DNA of 64,000 nucleotides, from positions 32,872,145 through 32,936,144 of the forward strand of contig CM076266.1 of the NCBI GenBank assembly GCA_038380795.1. The letters run 5' to 3'. This DNA is from Pyrocephalus nanus (taxonomy: Eukaryota; Chordata; Aves; Passeriformes; Tyrannidae). The notes below the pieces were generated by a model. It searched no databases. It worked only from the letters and a program-made list of their open reading frames with translations, and was not told the DNA's origin. A program made the translations under genes and the position numbers. This document shows positions 12,867-26,840 of the stretch, in pieces (the first letter of the stretch is position 1; each line of letters starts with the position of its first letter).

Positions 12867-12883
12867 AAAAAAAAAAAAAAAAA
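12867..12883. repeat. A17 homopolymer
   Basis: Seventeen A in a row. It lies 156 bases after an AATAAA (12706-12711), so the tail of an old retrocopy was considered, but no parent gene was recognised upstream. Confidence 0.85.
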
Positions 12884-13314
12884 TCTCAATCTCATATGGA
12901 GACATGCAAAGAAAAATGTGTGGAAGGATACTCTTTCCTTTGCAAAATGCCTCCAAGATCTCACCCTTGCTGCATCCATCCATTCTGTCTTTGGCACAAA
13001 GTATCCCAAAGGATATGCCAGAAAACAGGGTTGTGGCCCAACCTTTTCAAGGAATTATCAAGATTGATGGACAGGTACAGTAAGCCTCAGTTGTGTTTAG
13101 TAACACGAATGAGGCGTGTGCACATTCCCAATTCTGAGAAATATGTTGTAATTATCCTTAAAAAGTACAGCATGATGTTATCTACAATCAGATCCTAAAT
13201 GTCTAAACTAAATGACAATATAGTAAATATATGTTATTTAAAAACTTAAAAACATTACAGGTCCACCTGTTGGATTTTTAAATTTATCTAAAAATGATTA
13301 GGGTTTTTCTTTTC

Positions 13315-13333
13315 TTTTTTTTTTTTTTTTTTT
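13315..13333. repeat. T19 homopolymer
   Basis: Nineteen T, preceded by a broken T/C tract. Simple repeat with no recognisable host element. Confidence 0.9.
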
Positions 13334-15208
13334 AAAACAGACTTCCTCAGAGTAGAAGCGCACACCTCTGGTACTAAAGCCTGTCCTGCTAGCTGAACAA
13401 TGCAGGAACATTATGTCACTCAGAGGTAAGACTTCACAAGAATGCAAGAAAGGCTAAGAGCTTTGCCAACACAAATTATCAGACAGAACCTCACTGGAAA
13501 AAATGAGGCAGAAAGATCTAAGTGAAGTGTAAAACTTACTGAGACTTGAACGACATGTTGACAAATACCACTCCACTCTCTTGCTTCCTATCAGAATCCA
13601 ACAGCCAAAGCAGAGATTCCTAAGTAGTGTTTTTACAGGCCAAGCTTAGTCTCTCCCTCATCTTATCAGTAGCCTTCAAAGGGACTGTGGGTGGATCTCC
13701 TCCAGGAAAAAATGAAAAACACAAACCAACAAAAAAACCCTCAGAAGAGCCACCTCTTCCATACAAATATATTGGCGCAACCACAGAGGCTTTGCTTGAG
13801 CTGAGAAAACACACCTGGCTCTTCTAAAGGAGAAATTAAAGAATTCATGCTTCAGCCCTCAAGCCTTGAGTGGCCTTAGAGAAGAGGAATAGCTAAGGAG
13901 AGAGTCTAGTCAGGATGCAGGGAAAATCAATACTGGCTTCTTGAAATACCTTAAGCAGGAAAGAACAGTTTAAGTTTGAGATATTTTGCTGCTCTTTCTG
14001 CACAAGTCAATGTGCTGAAGGCTGCATGCACAGGTGAGAACAGAAAGGTAGGAGAAGGCTTTCTGGAGGACTGAAAATGATCTCAGGCATGTGTTGTACT
14101 CTGAAGTTCTTTGGGAAATCTCATCTTTTAAAAGTTTCCTAGTTTTGATGCATGGGAGATCTTTCTACGCGCCACTCAGAGTTGTCCAAAGTAACATTTT
14201 CAGGGATAAATGCACACCATTGTACTGTTATTTTGTGACTTTGGTATGGAACACAATTACTTAAGACTCAGTGGGAGAGTATGAAAGGAGCAGGAGTGTA
14301 ATTCCAGTTCAGGAAAAAAACTCCAATAACTGACAACATGTAAGAAACACAAGATAGATGCATTGTATTGTAGGGGTGAGTCCCATTGGCTGGAAACCCT
14401 GACTCTCCCAGCAGGACTCAGTTACATAGCAACTCCTGAGGGCAGATTAACTCTTTCCCAGTTAACGTATCTGGAGTGATTTAAGAGACCTTTTCTTTCT
14501 CCTACTACGGAATAATTTCATAGGTTTGCAAAAATACTTTGGAAAAAATACGTTGAATGCTACCGGAATAACAGCAAAGCTATCTGACTCACCACAGGAT
14601 ACTAATAGCACAATGAACAGAGAATGCAGGGAGTTCAGGTGGGTTTAAATTATATTTTGTATCATCAGGTGTTGTGACATATGTAAAACATAAAATGTAT
14701 TTCTCATAAAATAGTTCATCCTTAGTCTGTGGGGTTGCTGTATGGACTGCATTTATCAAGTACCAATAGACTCTTTCACCCAAATTTTGCCTGCTCATTG
14801 ACTTCTGTCTAGGCAATTACTGAACCATAAAAGAGTCCACAGCTGGTAGAGATAGTACTTAATTAATCTATAAGAGAATTTTTCACCATCAGAGAATGTG
14901 TTGCTTTCATCCAAAATTGTACAGTTTGATTTTTGTAAACTCTCAGATAACTCCTGTAAATCTTATAAAATTAGCTAGGTTTTTTTTTTCTAATAGTCCT
15001 TTCTAATTGCTGGCATCAAGTAATTACATGGGAATCTCTGTTTATTTCATTACATTTCATTTTGGTTTTAGAACTGCATTACACTTCTGTGTATGAAGTA
15101 TAAGCACAAATATTGTACAAATGTAAGGACAAAACCTATATCTAAATTGCATATTATAATGACTATATAATGTCACTCGATGTGACTATTTTTGTTTGCC
15201 TGGTAATC

Positions 15209-15257
15209 AGAAATAACAAAATTTGAATTTGGCTATAAGAAATAACAAAGTTTGAAT
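15209..15257. repeat. Imperfect 29-bp-spaced direct repeat
   Basis: AGAAATAACAAAATTTGAAT (from 15209) recurs from 15238 with a single base change (A to G). The close spacing suggests a local tandem duplication that has since diverged in its second half. Confidence 0.8.
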
Positions 15258-16544
15258 CTAAAAATGCAAAAATCTATGACAAAGACTCCTAAACCTCTCT
15301 ATTTTTAAAATGTCATGATTCAGCTGCATTAGTTTTCCCCTTTGTAAGAGAGCAAGACGGTCCCTGGGGACCAGGAAGGGCACGTGTCCTCACTCCGGAT
15401 GTCCCTCCTGTGGTCAGACTTCACTACTGTGAGCCACAGCTGTGTACTATTAGGAAAAAGGAGCTGCTAGACTTCCAGTGGAGAAAATAAGAGATCAGGA
15501 TGATGTGATATACACTTAACTTCTGTCCATCTTTTGGTCACAGTAAGTGAGATCTGTCTATTTCCTCTTTTAACAGGCAAAAAAATGGAACTCTTGGTAG
15601 TGCAGGCATTAAACAAAGGCTTGGAACGGCAGGCACTGAAGACACCGCCCCATTTCAGACCAGCAGGTTAAGGCTATACCTTTGCTTTCCTCTGTAAGAC
15701 CCAAGGACACTCTCAGATGAAGTTTCAGTGGAGAAAAGCCTTGAACCAGGTCTTCTACGGCTCCTCTTCCTTCACCCACCATTCTCCCCCGTGAACACAG
15801 GAGGTCCTGTAACGCACAACTCGCACCAACAACTCTTCATGAAGTACACTTGCTGCTCAGTAGCAGCTCCTGAGGCCCATTTAGACCAGTCAGAAGAAAC
15901 CAGAAATTAATTTGCTGCAATAGTGCAGTCTTGTTGGAGTTTATTTTTTTTCTTAGTTGCTTTAAAAAACAGGTAACCTTTGTGTGTTACTAAAAGGACT
16001 ACCTACATGTTTAAGATATGCCTTGCTTTTCTAAACATTTCTTACTATAGAAGTTCATCTGCATTTTCTTTCTATGGTTCTCATAGATCACTTGCAAATT
16101 CAGATGGGATAGAAAGACACCATTTTAAATTATATTTATTATTTTCTTTGGCTTCTTGTGTGATATCTTGAAAGCTCATCTTCAGTAACTTACCTGCTGA
16201 CATTTATAAAACTAGGAATATCAAGATAGTGGATGGGAGAATAGTCCAAAAAGGAATACTTCAGAAATATTTTGTGATCTGAAAATTAATTAGCAAGAAT
16301 CAATTTAATTTCTTATTATGGATTTTTTAAAAAGTTCATATTTTGCATCCATCTAAAACTATCACTGACGCCACTAGAAGTGTAGCTTCTAAAAGGCTAA
16401 AACTTGAAGGACCAAGTTCAATATGCTTATGCTCTGCTGAAAGTACCTTTTCATAAAAATGCCACAAACACCTATCCAATATTTGTGCTCTTCATTAAAC
16501 TAATGCCTTCCTGCATACCATAAACAAGATGGAAAAAAATATAG

Positions 16545-16563
16545 GTCCCATGTCCCATGTCCC
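16545..16563. repeat. Short 7-bp tandem repeat
   Basis: GTCCCAT occurs twice in tandem and is followed by a partial third copy (GTCCC). Probably replication slippage. Confidence 0.85.
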
Positions 16564-18750
16564 GCTACAAAGGTAGGTGATATCAAAATAAATTTGCAAT
16601 CATATCATTATATCAATCTCCAGTATTACTGCATCAGTACTATAACCATAATTAACTAGCTGCAGGTCAAATTTCCAATAAATCTTTAGAAATTAAATGT
16701 ATAATTTGTCAAAACCACATGCCTTCATAAATTGATTATTCAGAATTTAGAAGCTTTTTAATTAGGAAGAAATTTATGCAATACCATGTGTAATAATTAC
16801 GATTCAGCTCTTCTGTGATATTTTTGTACATCAGCAAAAATTAAAACATTGGAAAACATTACCAGGTCATTGCAGTATTTCAATGTCAAAAGAAACACAT
16901 GGTTTAAAAGTAGAGGTTAAAGATATTTTCCCGTATCTTTTACATCTTATATAGCTTTATGATCTCAGAACTGGAATCATTAACCAAATACAAAATCAAT
17001 GAGAGAAAGATCTAATCTGACCGTTTTCAAGCACAGAGTCACTAAAAATGATTTATGCCGCTCTAACACTTTTTTTCCGTGTTTCTATAATTTTACTAAA
17101 CTGCATATATTCTAAGTCAAACTTCCATTTTATGCTACAGTAAACCGTATTTTGCCTCCCTCGTCCCTTCCAGATAAAATTCTGAAAGACTTTAACACTT
17201 TAAAAACGTCACCTTCATAACTAGCATCAGGACAAGGGGCACGACCCTGATTGCCAAATAGAAAAGTAGAGAAAAAGACAGTTAAGAGATATTTGTTCAT
17301 GGCACACAAGAAGCAAGAGCTCCCCTGCTCTGCCCTCCCGTGCTTTCACCACAGGCCTATTCAAACTCTGCACCCCCACAAGGGCTCTGGGTACTTCTAT
17401 CAACATTTCATAGGAGAAGATTTTTTTTGACAGAGAACACAAAAGCTGCTTTGTGTGAAGTCTGGACACTTTTTTTCTACCTAATAAAAACATGAATAGA
17501 AGTGGGACCTCAGCAAGCATATGGCAGAAAGTCTGGACTAACTGAAAAAAGGGGGCCTAGAAGAGTTTGCTCTCTGTCATTCCCCACCGTGTTTACTGTT
17601 GAATGTATATGGTGTAAATAAGGAGTATGCAGAGCGGGCCATAATGGAACATTGTTTATGTGCACATCCTGGCAAATGCATATACAGCACAGAGACTATT
17701 TCCAAGCAGAACATAAACACAAAAGGGGAGTGATGACAAACAAGTATTCCAAGGCAAGAAAAATGTTATTCCATATACAAACCAAACAAACTAAAGTGGT
17801 TTCTCCCCTGCTAGGATCCAACTGGCAGCTCTCAGCTGCACACACTATGTAGCTGTTAAAGAAATGAGAGACATTCCAGGCTTACTGGTTGGCTTTCTTT
17901 TTCTTAAGCGACCTTATTATGCTCCCAATATTAAAAAGAAAAACACAGTTAATATTTTATTTTACTCTCTTGCAAAAACACAACAAAACAAAACAGCCCT
18001 TTCTTTCGACCTCAATCAGAGCTGGGGAGATAGAGCTGATGCCAAGAAAACACCATAAGGAATTAAGCTACAGCTTTTCTATTTCAAGTTCCCACTGAAA
18101 GATACAGAGATGGTTCTTTCTTGTGAAGGTCTCTCCGACAAACCTATTACACGGCTTTCGCAAGTGACACCAACGTGACAATAACTTAGGGGTTTCATGC
18201 TCCTGGCAGAATTTTTTTCCTTTTAATCATTGCTCATAAAAAGGAGGAGGGTTTAGAAAACCCAAGTCCCTGCAATTTCAAGATAGCAAACCAGGGGATG
18301 AACCTTTTTTTGTGTGCTTACTTCTGGAGAACAGAGTATTGTGCTTTGACAGCTGCTATGTAAATAAATGGGTGTAATTTTATTCCTTTAAAACCAACTT
18401 CAAACACGTACCCAACTAGATGGAGGGAGAAAAGATGACAAGTAGGAAAACAGACAGTAGAGTGACAACAAGAACAACAGAAAGTCAACTGATAATGCAG
18501 AGCTTTTTAAATAATTAATAGGCTTCTTTAGGATATTAGACACTAGAATCTAGAGGCTTTAGTAAGAGATCATATGAGGTACGGAACAAAAGTATTTTGT
18601 AATGTTCTTCACAGAAATACAGAGCCAGCCTGTGATTTTAGACTATTTTAAGATACTCAGAGTGTGCCTCACTTTCACCAAAGCTCTAGATTTGGACTCA
18701 ACAAAGCATGAAATACAAGTTCACAACTGCGACCTGCACTTGCAGGTAAG

Positions 18751-21700
18751 ATTTCTGCTAGTCTGTCAAAACCTAGATCCAAATGTTGCATCCTCTGACT
18801 TTATTAAGTCTTGGGATTTGGGTGCATCACTCATTGGGAAGTGGTAAAGCCCACGCTGGGAATATTTGTTGCACCTTTACAAGATATAGACAGTCCTTTA
18901 ACGGAACTGCATTATTCTTTGATTTTCCTTTTTCTCGTTTATCTCAGTTCCATCATACAAGACCAAAAGAACCCTCACAAAGCCTCTTGCTGGTCACTGG
19001 TTTGACATTAACACTTTTAAATTAACATCACACTTTAGAATCCAAAGGAGGCTTATTTAATTTTTTTTTTTTAGTTGCCCTTGAATGCGCACCCACCTCA
19101 TCCCAAAATGACCTTATGCCTGCCCGCTGCTCGGGTTTCTGTTCAGCCATTTGCAGAGCTGTACAGAGCCTGCACTGTGCTTCACCAAACAACACATCTC
19201 TCGTAATTACTCTTGGCTGCATGGACCACTTGCAGCACGGTGACAGTGAGGCTGCAAACAAATGCCAAGTACAAGCTCACATGCTCTCTTCTCCTTACAG
19301 AAGGTATTTTTGGTGGCTGAATATCTTCTGTGTATATCTTCCGAGGTGTTGACTGTATGAAGAGAAGTGTTGTAATGTGCACTACACTGGGCAACCATAT
19401 GGCAAAGAGGAGGATCTGTGATGGCTGTTGCAAAGCCAAGTCACAGTGGATGCTCTGATGATTTTAAATGAAAGGCTTTTTATTAAGACTTCCCATCTTA
19501 TCCCTTACTCTTACAGAAAGGTATTAAGGTGTGGGAAGAATCTTAAAAAATTTTGCCAAACCTATAAAATCTGTAGCAAGATTTAAAAACCTTTTTTATT
19601 CTATCTAAGCCTCAGCAGTCAAGCAAGCAACTCCATTTTCATTTGAGAGTCTTGAGCTTTAAGGACTCAGAAGAATGGCCTACAAACATGACCAAACTGG
19701 CATATTGAAAGGCTATGAAACTAAAGGATAAGGAAGAAATACTCTAAATTACTATCACTAAGCCTTTTAATGTGTGTGTCAGAATTATGATTTATTTTAT
19801 ATTTTTGACTGGTAACACTGAGTAAATCAGAAATACTAAAGTTAATTCAGGACCTACAACAGAGGCAACCAAAAGGTACTGAAAATACTCTGAAAATACC
19901 AGCTTTGCATTCCATATTAACTGTTGTCCAAGCTGTGCAATCCTGCACATTGTTGTTTACTAGACAACTACATAAAAACTAGTATTCTTTATATGCTCTT
20001 CCCATCCCCCCTTTAAATTAAAATTGAGTTGTTATTTTAACCCTACTCAAGTATGTAATATAGTGATGACTGTAAATCTTTATGATCACAAAATCCCTTT
20101 GATTTATCCCTCAGTTTACTAGCCTTAACAAACATAATCCTAAAAACAATACAGGGGAAGATCTTACAGTCCTTCAAATGGAGCAGAGGGAGCAGGGAAT
20201 GACTATATAAGTAAAGCTACAGCTTCAGGGCTCATGACTTTCCTGTTGGGAGGCTTTCTGAATGCTGCTAGTAAGGTCCTGCCAGTGGGACTAGAAGAAT
20301 ATCTTCATTAAAAAAATGCCTTCAGTGTGGGAAGATGCAATTTTCCAGAAAATTTTTAATAAAAAGCTTATAGATGTGGGATCTGAATCTAACAATAGAC
20401 ATAAGTATGTCTAAATACATAGGAAAACATGAATATTATGAAAGGTGGCATGTCTATCCTGCCTACCCCACACCTCCAGATCTGTAGTCATGAACACTGA
20501 CAGCATATTCAAAGCTTATGTGAAGATACCAGGCCTAGATCTCTACTATGAGTGACCACAGGGAAACAGCTAGTTAAGTACAGAGAAAAGAGAATATTGT
20601 TTCTCTGCTCAGTATTCCACACTGTTAGAGACAAAAGAAAATACACAGATGTTTATGTCTGCATTTTAGCAAAGTATATCTGCCTCGTCCATCAGCCTTG
20701 GCCTTAGCCAAGGTGTGGCCACCACCCTGACCCTCTGTCCATTTTGGGAATCTGCAGAAAAAGAACATTTTAGTGCAAACTCTCTCCCCATGAATTCCAG
20801 AGGGTCTGTGCACAGGCACAGCAGTTCTTCTTGACTGTACCTTCACGTACAAATACAATGGGCCAGAGCTCAGTTCAGCCCTGAGGCTCAGCTTTCATTC
20901 AAAGCGTCTCCCACTATATGACAGCACTGGCTTGGGGATATCTGTGGAGATCCTCTCTCAGCTGACCCACAGTCCATGCCTGGCATTGCTGGGGAGAGGA
21001 GGCCTGTGTGCCAGCTGTCAGTATGGACAAATCACAGGACATGACCTCAGTCCATGCCCTGACCCTGCTTGTTTTTCTGATAGCCTTTGAAGCCCTGGAG
21101 CATCCACTCTAACCAGGAACACGTGTAGGAACCGAGCAAGTCAAAGAGCTTCCTATGGCTTTTGCTGCCTCTCAGGGTGGTTCATCACACTGTAGTGGAG
21201 ACAGAGCCTGTATGACTACCTGTGAGACTTCAAGCCCATGAGAAGTGGGCTGAAAGCAGGAACTGTGACAGGCACTATCTTTTCAAGCAGCACTAGCAGA
21301 GGGCTAGAGTCCTTGCACAAGTGCTCTTTGCTGTCGCTAGAACTGCCCTGTTTGTGAAAGAACTGGCACCACTTGGCTAGCAACATATATGCAACATTTT
21401 TATATCCTTATTGGATTCACACAAGAAATCTGATCAACTACCTTTAGGGCCCATGCAAAAACTTTGGAAGTTTCCAGTTGCCTCACCTGCTTGCTCATCC
21501 TTGGGTACTCATGTCTCTGATATAACAATCCTTAGTAAAACCCCAGAATTTCTGTGGGTTTTGCACTGCCTAATATTTAAGTATATATGCAATAAGTCAG
21601 TGCCTTCAGTGCCATCCCTCCTCCTCTTATGCTGAGATGTGGAGTTGTATCTGAAAGAGGGGAAAGATATCATTTTGGTTTTCTCTCCTGCATATATGTG

Positions 21701-24700
21701 CATCAAATGGGCTCAGCTTAGGTAGGAGTGACGCAATGCCTCTTTTGAAGACATTCTTAAACAGTCAAAAATTCGGAAAATATCCCTTGAACACACCAAG
21801 AGGGCAATTTATCACGTGGGAATTCTGGTCACCTATTTGGAGTTTAACTGCAACAACATGTCTCTCAATGCCCCCACTGGGACATTAAACTGGGGCTGAG
21901 CTTAATGGTCACTTACACTTCACAAGTACAATGAGGCTTTTACTGGTTTCTAATTAGTTACAAGAAAAAGTACCATCCTGGTTAATAAAAATTGCTAGGT
22001 TTCACCTAAGTGTAAAATTTGGTCTTGAGATAACCCAGATGCCCAAACTTATCACACCAATAACAAATTTGCTTCTGGGAGGGCCCTGCCCTATCAGTTC
22101 TCATTAGTTTGGTCCTAATTCTAATTGTTAGCTAGTCATCACAGTCACCATTGACCTGTCTAGCTAAAAGAACTTTGGCCAAAAAGCCAAGCTATTTAAT
22201 GTGCCTACTATATGCTCCTTACCCTCCCCTGAATGTCCACTGTCAAGATAGGGACAGAACTACTTCCAGGATGAGGATGTTGGTTACCTAGCCAAGACGA
22301 CAAAAGAGAAGGGATACACTCCTTAGCAGGTGCCATGGAAGCCAACTTCCCAGCAGCAGCAGCAGAGACCCAAGGAGCCACATCCAGCCAGTCCTCACAC
22401 TTGCCCTTTATCCCCCAGGGAACAAGGCAGGTACAGCACAGCACAACAGACTGGCGTGGAGCTGAGCACTATTGCCAAGGGAAAGAAATCCTTAAATCCT
22501 TTCAATGATCTCACCCAAAAGTGGGAATCACTGGAAAGTCAACTTCAGCACATACCTCATATTCAGAGAGGACAAAGCTGGCATAATGAGACTCAACTGT
22601 GTAGTTTTCAGTAAAGGGGACTTTTAATGGCAAAATATCTAAACCTAAACTTTTCAGAGGCACAGTACTACTGCAGCTTTCTTATCTTCAACAGGGTTTT
22701 CTTATGTTCAGCACATTAAAATGAGACCACCTGTTAGTGAACAGGGATGATGGGAAATACTTTATCACTGAATATAACCATTTAAAATAAGACAGCTCTG
22801 GAGGTTGATGATCTAGGCTTAAACACTCTCCTGAGCTCATCATGCTGCTGCTAGGGCAAAAACTATGAAAGAAATATTAAACTTAAGCACAAAATTGACA
22901 TATTTTGCAGAGGAGCAAGATGGAGTTACTGAGCAGAGCTTTTCTCAAATAAATTTTTTAAACTATTTCTGTGAAGTCCATTCTGATCTCAAAATATATA
23001 ATCTGTTGGGTCTACATGACATTTCCATTGCTGATAAACTATATGTTAAAATATATCAGGTAGGGAATGGCCCACTTGTTTAAAGTTCTAATAGTCAATT
23101 TTAATGAATGGCTGGTAACAAAATTTATGATCCTATGTTAAAGAGCACAGACAGAATTATATGAATTATACAGGAAAAATGTATTTTTAAAGCATTTTCC
23201 ATAGCTATTTATGTTTTTAATTCATATGCTTTTCAAGCCAAGTGCATGTCACAGGAGTGAAGGATGTAACAATTTGAGGGTTTCTGTTGTTGTTTTTAAG
23301 AATTAGGGATACTGAGATTGCTCAGTCTATAGAGAAGTCAGTATCTCTTGAAAAGTGGATCTTTACTGCCACAGCAAACAAAATCTGATTCTGATGTTTC
23401 TTGTCATTACTGTACATGTCAAGTCAAGCTACACAGATGTAAATCCACTGGACATAATATTTACTCTAAATTATTGCTGGTCAAATAGAGCAGAATTTGG
23501 CCTGACATGAAGGCAGAAAAACAACTCTGGAACTGCATATATGAAAAAAAAATAGTTACATAATGTATTCTTTACTTAAGACCCCTATGAAATATTTAAA
23601 CACTGACATAAAATAGTTTCCCTATGAAAAATTTGCTGCTGAATTCCCAGGGCCACAGACATTCTGAAAGTAGGCTTTCAGATGGAGTGATGAAGCATTA
23701 GTATGAATTTGGGCCAGCATTTTCAAACCAAGCATTTACTGCTAAGATAAATACCTCTTTATGGGCCAGGTATTCATGGTTTATAGACACACTGATAACC
23801 ACTGAGTCAGGCAGGGCAGATGACACTCCAACATTGGATGTTAGGGATGCAACTCCTGCTTCCATCAAAATAAGATAACTGTGCTGCTGATGCAGCATCA
23901 CAACAACCAGAAAAGCTGAGCGTGTCTAGAAATATTCAGCCTCATAAATGTGGAAACAGAGTAGCACTTTGGTTAATTACTTGGGCTAGACTGATCCTAT
24001 CATCAGAACAATTTTTTCCATGAGATCTAAATAAGAAGATATATCATTTCACAAAATACACGGGAGTCCTAGCAAGTAAGAAAAAAAGGCAAAAATCACA
24101 TTTGAGCCAGAGGAGAATAAGTACCATAAGAATTAGCTTTTTGTTGTTTTAATTTTTCTTTGTAGACAGCTTTATTTATACACGGGATAAAGAATACCAC
24201 AGAACGTTTTAACACAATCGTTTTTTTAAGGTGTTCTCTATCTACTACAAAAGTAATTTACATTTCCATTATCAGTCTTAAATCTTCTGTGGGAGTTTGA
24301 AGGCCAAAATAAGTTTCTAATCTTGGCCACTGTCTACATGACCCATTCAAAAAGAAACCCTCAAAGCTCAGGATCCTTAAATCAACTCCATTTGGTGCAA
24401 GGCTGGGTTTCCTGCTTGTTTGCTTTTGGCCTTCCTGCATATTGGTTCAGGACTTAGGGCCGAAGTCAGCTGCAGAGATAATGCAAAATCAGAACGATTC
24501 TTTCCCTCTGGCTGCTAAGGAAATCCCTGCTTTAGATTAGAAAATAACTAATGATTGTGTGTCCCTGTATGCTTTGGAGTAGGGCCCCTTATTTTATCTA
24601 CATGGCAGCTACCTGTCAACGTGTGGTGCTTGGAGTAGCGCACTGGGAGTTCATACACACCAAGACTATCTAAACAGACCATTAAGTGCTAGTAAAGTAA

Positions 24701-26639
24701 CACATGTGAACGACAGGTCAATAAATTTTAGACAACTTATGTTCACTGCAAAGACCTGGCTGTTTTAGAACAAGCTGTGTTTACATAAAATCAATTTTTA
24801 CAAGCATCTAAATAATTAGGGAATATACTGCAATAATAATTATATTCTAAGTTCAATATAATAGCTCCAAAGGAATTAAACGAATCCCTTGTTTGTTTAC
24901 ACAATTCCTCCCCCCTCTCCTGTCCCAGGTCTGGCTTCTTATATAACTCCTCTTTACAGAAGATGTTCAAATTCCAATTTCTGTCCAAATAAGAAAGAAC
25001 TGAAACTTTGTATACTAATGTGCCCTGATGCTCATCCCACTGCATATGTATGTGCAAAACGACTGAGGTCAGCAATTCACAATTAAAACCTATATTGTTA
25101 TTTTATTCCTTCTAACAGTATTTGCCAACATTTTATTTTTTTAAATCATTTGATTACCTGGAACAATTTCAGCATAAACAGAAAATTAAAATTATCTGAA
25201 TTCAATTTTAGATCAAAAATTCAAAAGCTTTGGATTAAATGATGGTTGAGGTCTCAACTTACTGTTCTTTACACAATATCAGTCTATTAATTTAAAAGCT
25301 TTGAATGCACACCCAAATAAACATACACACATGCTGCATACACTCACACCTAATTGTAAGTAGATGGCAAATAAAAGAACTCAAATTTCACAATAAAGAG
25401 TAAACTAAATGTTATCCATAGCTACAATGGCAAAGACACTGGCAAACTGATTTACAGGGATGAGTTTCCACTTCATTTTTGTTGCTTTTCAGCTACAGGC
25501 AAAAGACTTTAGCATGTTGTGAGTGCTATAAATTCACATTTGCCACAAGAACCCATGATGCCATCTGTTCCCTAGAGCGTTTACATAAAGTATGCCAATG
25601 CAAACCATCTGCAAACTGTTCTTGCATGCGAATTCTTGTGATAATGCAATGTGGTGCATTTGCAATTTCAAGCAAAGACCACTTGAGCTTCTTTGTAATT
25701 GGCATGTTTAACTCAGATGTTCTATTGAAACCTCTTTAGAGCAGGATTGTGGATTATTTTGTCGGTGGTTTTGCTGAAGTCCTTGATGTTAACTCTTCAC
25801 TGTTATTTTCGGGTTTCGTTACTACAAGATAATGGTGTTCCTTAAGGTAAGGGCAAAAGGAGGGAACACAGAGAAGCAGAATATCCTCCATCCCATGGAG
25901 CTAAGGATTTTGAAACAGACCCTTAGGCTTTTGGAAACAAGGGGCAAGGCCCTGGCTACTTATATTAAGCATTGGATTGTATGACCTGTGGCACACAACT
26001 GTAGAGTTGCAAAGCACTGTAATTCTTTCTATCCATTGTAAAATTATATCTCAGTTTCTCCTTTCCTTTCCACAAGTAACGCTTTTTTCCTTCTTGCTAT
26101 TTTAAAAAATTGATGGGCAACAAAATGCTTACAAATGATGTGCTGATACACACTGATATTCTGGGCAGCAATGGAAAGTTTCTGAAATAGGTGGAAAAGG
26201 TACACACACACACCTCCCCTCAACAGTAGAAATCTCTGCAGATCCTCCAGCATTTAGGGCCCTGGTTAACTCTTTACTAAACAGATAAATTATTGAGCCT
26301 GTAGACCATTTTCTAGGTTTCTCCAGTTGAAATTTAAATTTTCAGTAACCACCTCTCTCTCCACACAGTGAATTTAAATGCAAACTTTCCTGTCTTGGGT
26401 CAAACCAGCTACTGCTTCCTTTTCTGATTTGCTATAAAAAGGAGTGGCCACTATCACCACTTGATCATATTTCTTTACATAGTACAATTTCATCCTTCTG
26501 CTGCTACCAAGTATAAGACAACTTTGCTCTCCCCTACTATTCAAACACGCCTTTAGTAGAAACCACTCAGGAAAACAAAGATCTGGCAGAGTGCTTGGGT
26601 GACACCCCTCCATTAGCCAGCCTGACACATGCCACACAC
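18751..26639. other. Noncoding stretch, mixed base composition
   Basis: No gene or mobile element was recognised. The 19080-19330 part has frames open on both strands at once, which is more typical of chance than coding. A CAGCAGCAGCAGCAG-like run near 22350 is a very short trinucleotide repeat. The 24.60-24.75 kb part has E-box and NKX2-like motifs (CAGCTACCTGTCA, ATTAAGTG) and might be regulatory, but weakly so. Confidence 0.5.
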
Positions 26640-26840
26640 CCCGGCTGCCTGCACTCTGCAGCTATGAGCCCAGCTGACTCCAGCGCATTAGCTGATGGCT
26701 GAAGAGTGTATTATAGACTGATTGTAGAAACGATTAGCAATGCTTAAAAGATTCAATCAGCTTGTAATTTAGTTCAGTGTGCACTTGTGCTCTATGAAAA
26801 TGACTGTCAGTCTGAATCTTCCCCACTACAAGTGTTACTA
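26640..26840. promoter_or_regulatory. Candidate conserved noncoding element
   Basis: The sequence changes texture from surrounding low-complexity AT-rich DNA to a block dense in developmental factor motifs: GCATTAGCTGATGG, CGATTAGC (bicoid-class homeodomain core), CAATCAG, GTAATTTAG and ACTGTCAG (MEIS/TGIF-type CTGTCA at about 26804). It has no simple repeats and no sustained open frame. Enhancers near developmental genes often read this way. Conservation could not be measured, so this is inference. Confidence 0.3.

Larger units (their letters stand above)
13334..18590. other. AT-rich noncoding stretch
   Basis: No gene, RNA gene or mobile element was recognised. A 29-bp-period imperfect duplication (15209-15257) and a short 7-bp tandem (16545-16563) are the visible structures. 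Frames reach 97 codons (17227-17520, minus) and look random. Confidence 0.55.

Noticed and set aside
12893..13198. Cys-rich 100-codon + frame
   Set aside because: No recognised family, and the Cys spacing fits no zinc-finger or knuckle pattern I know.
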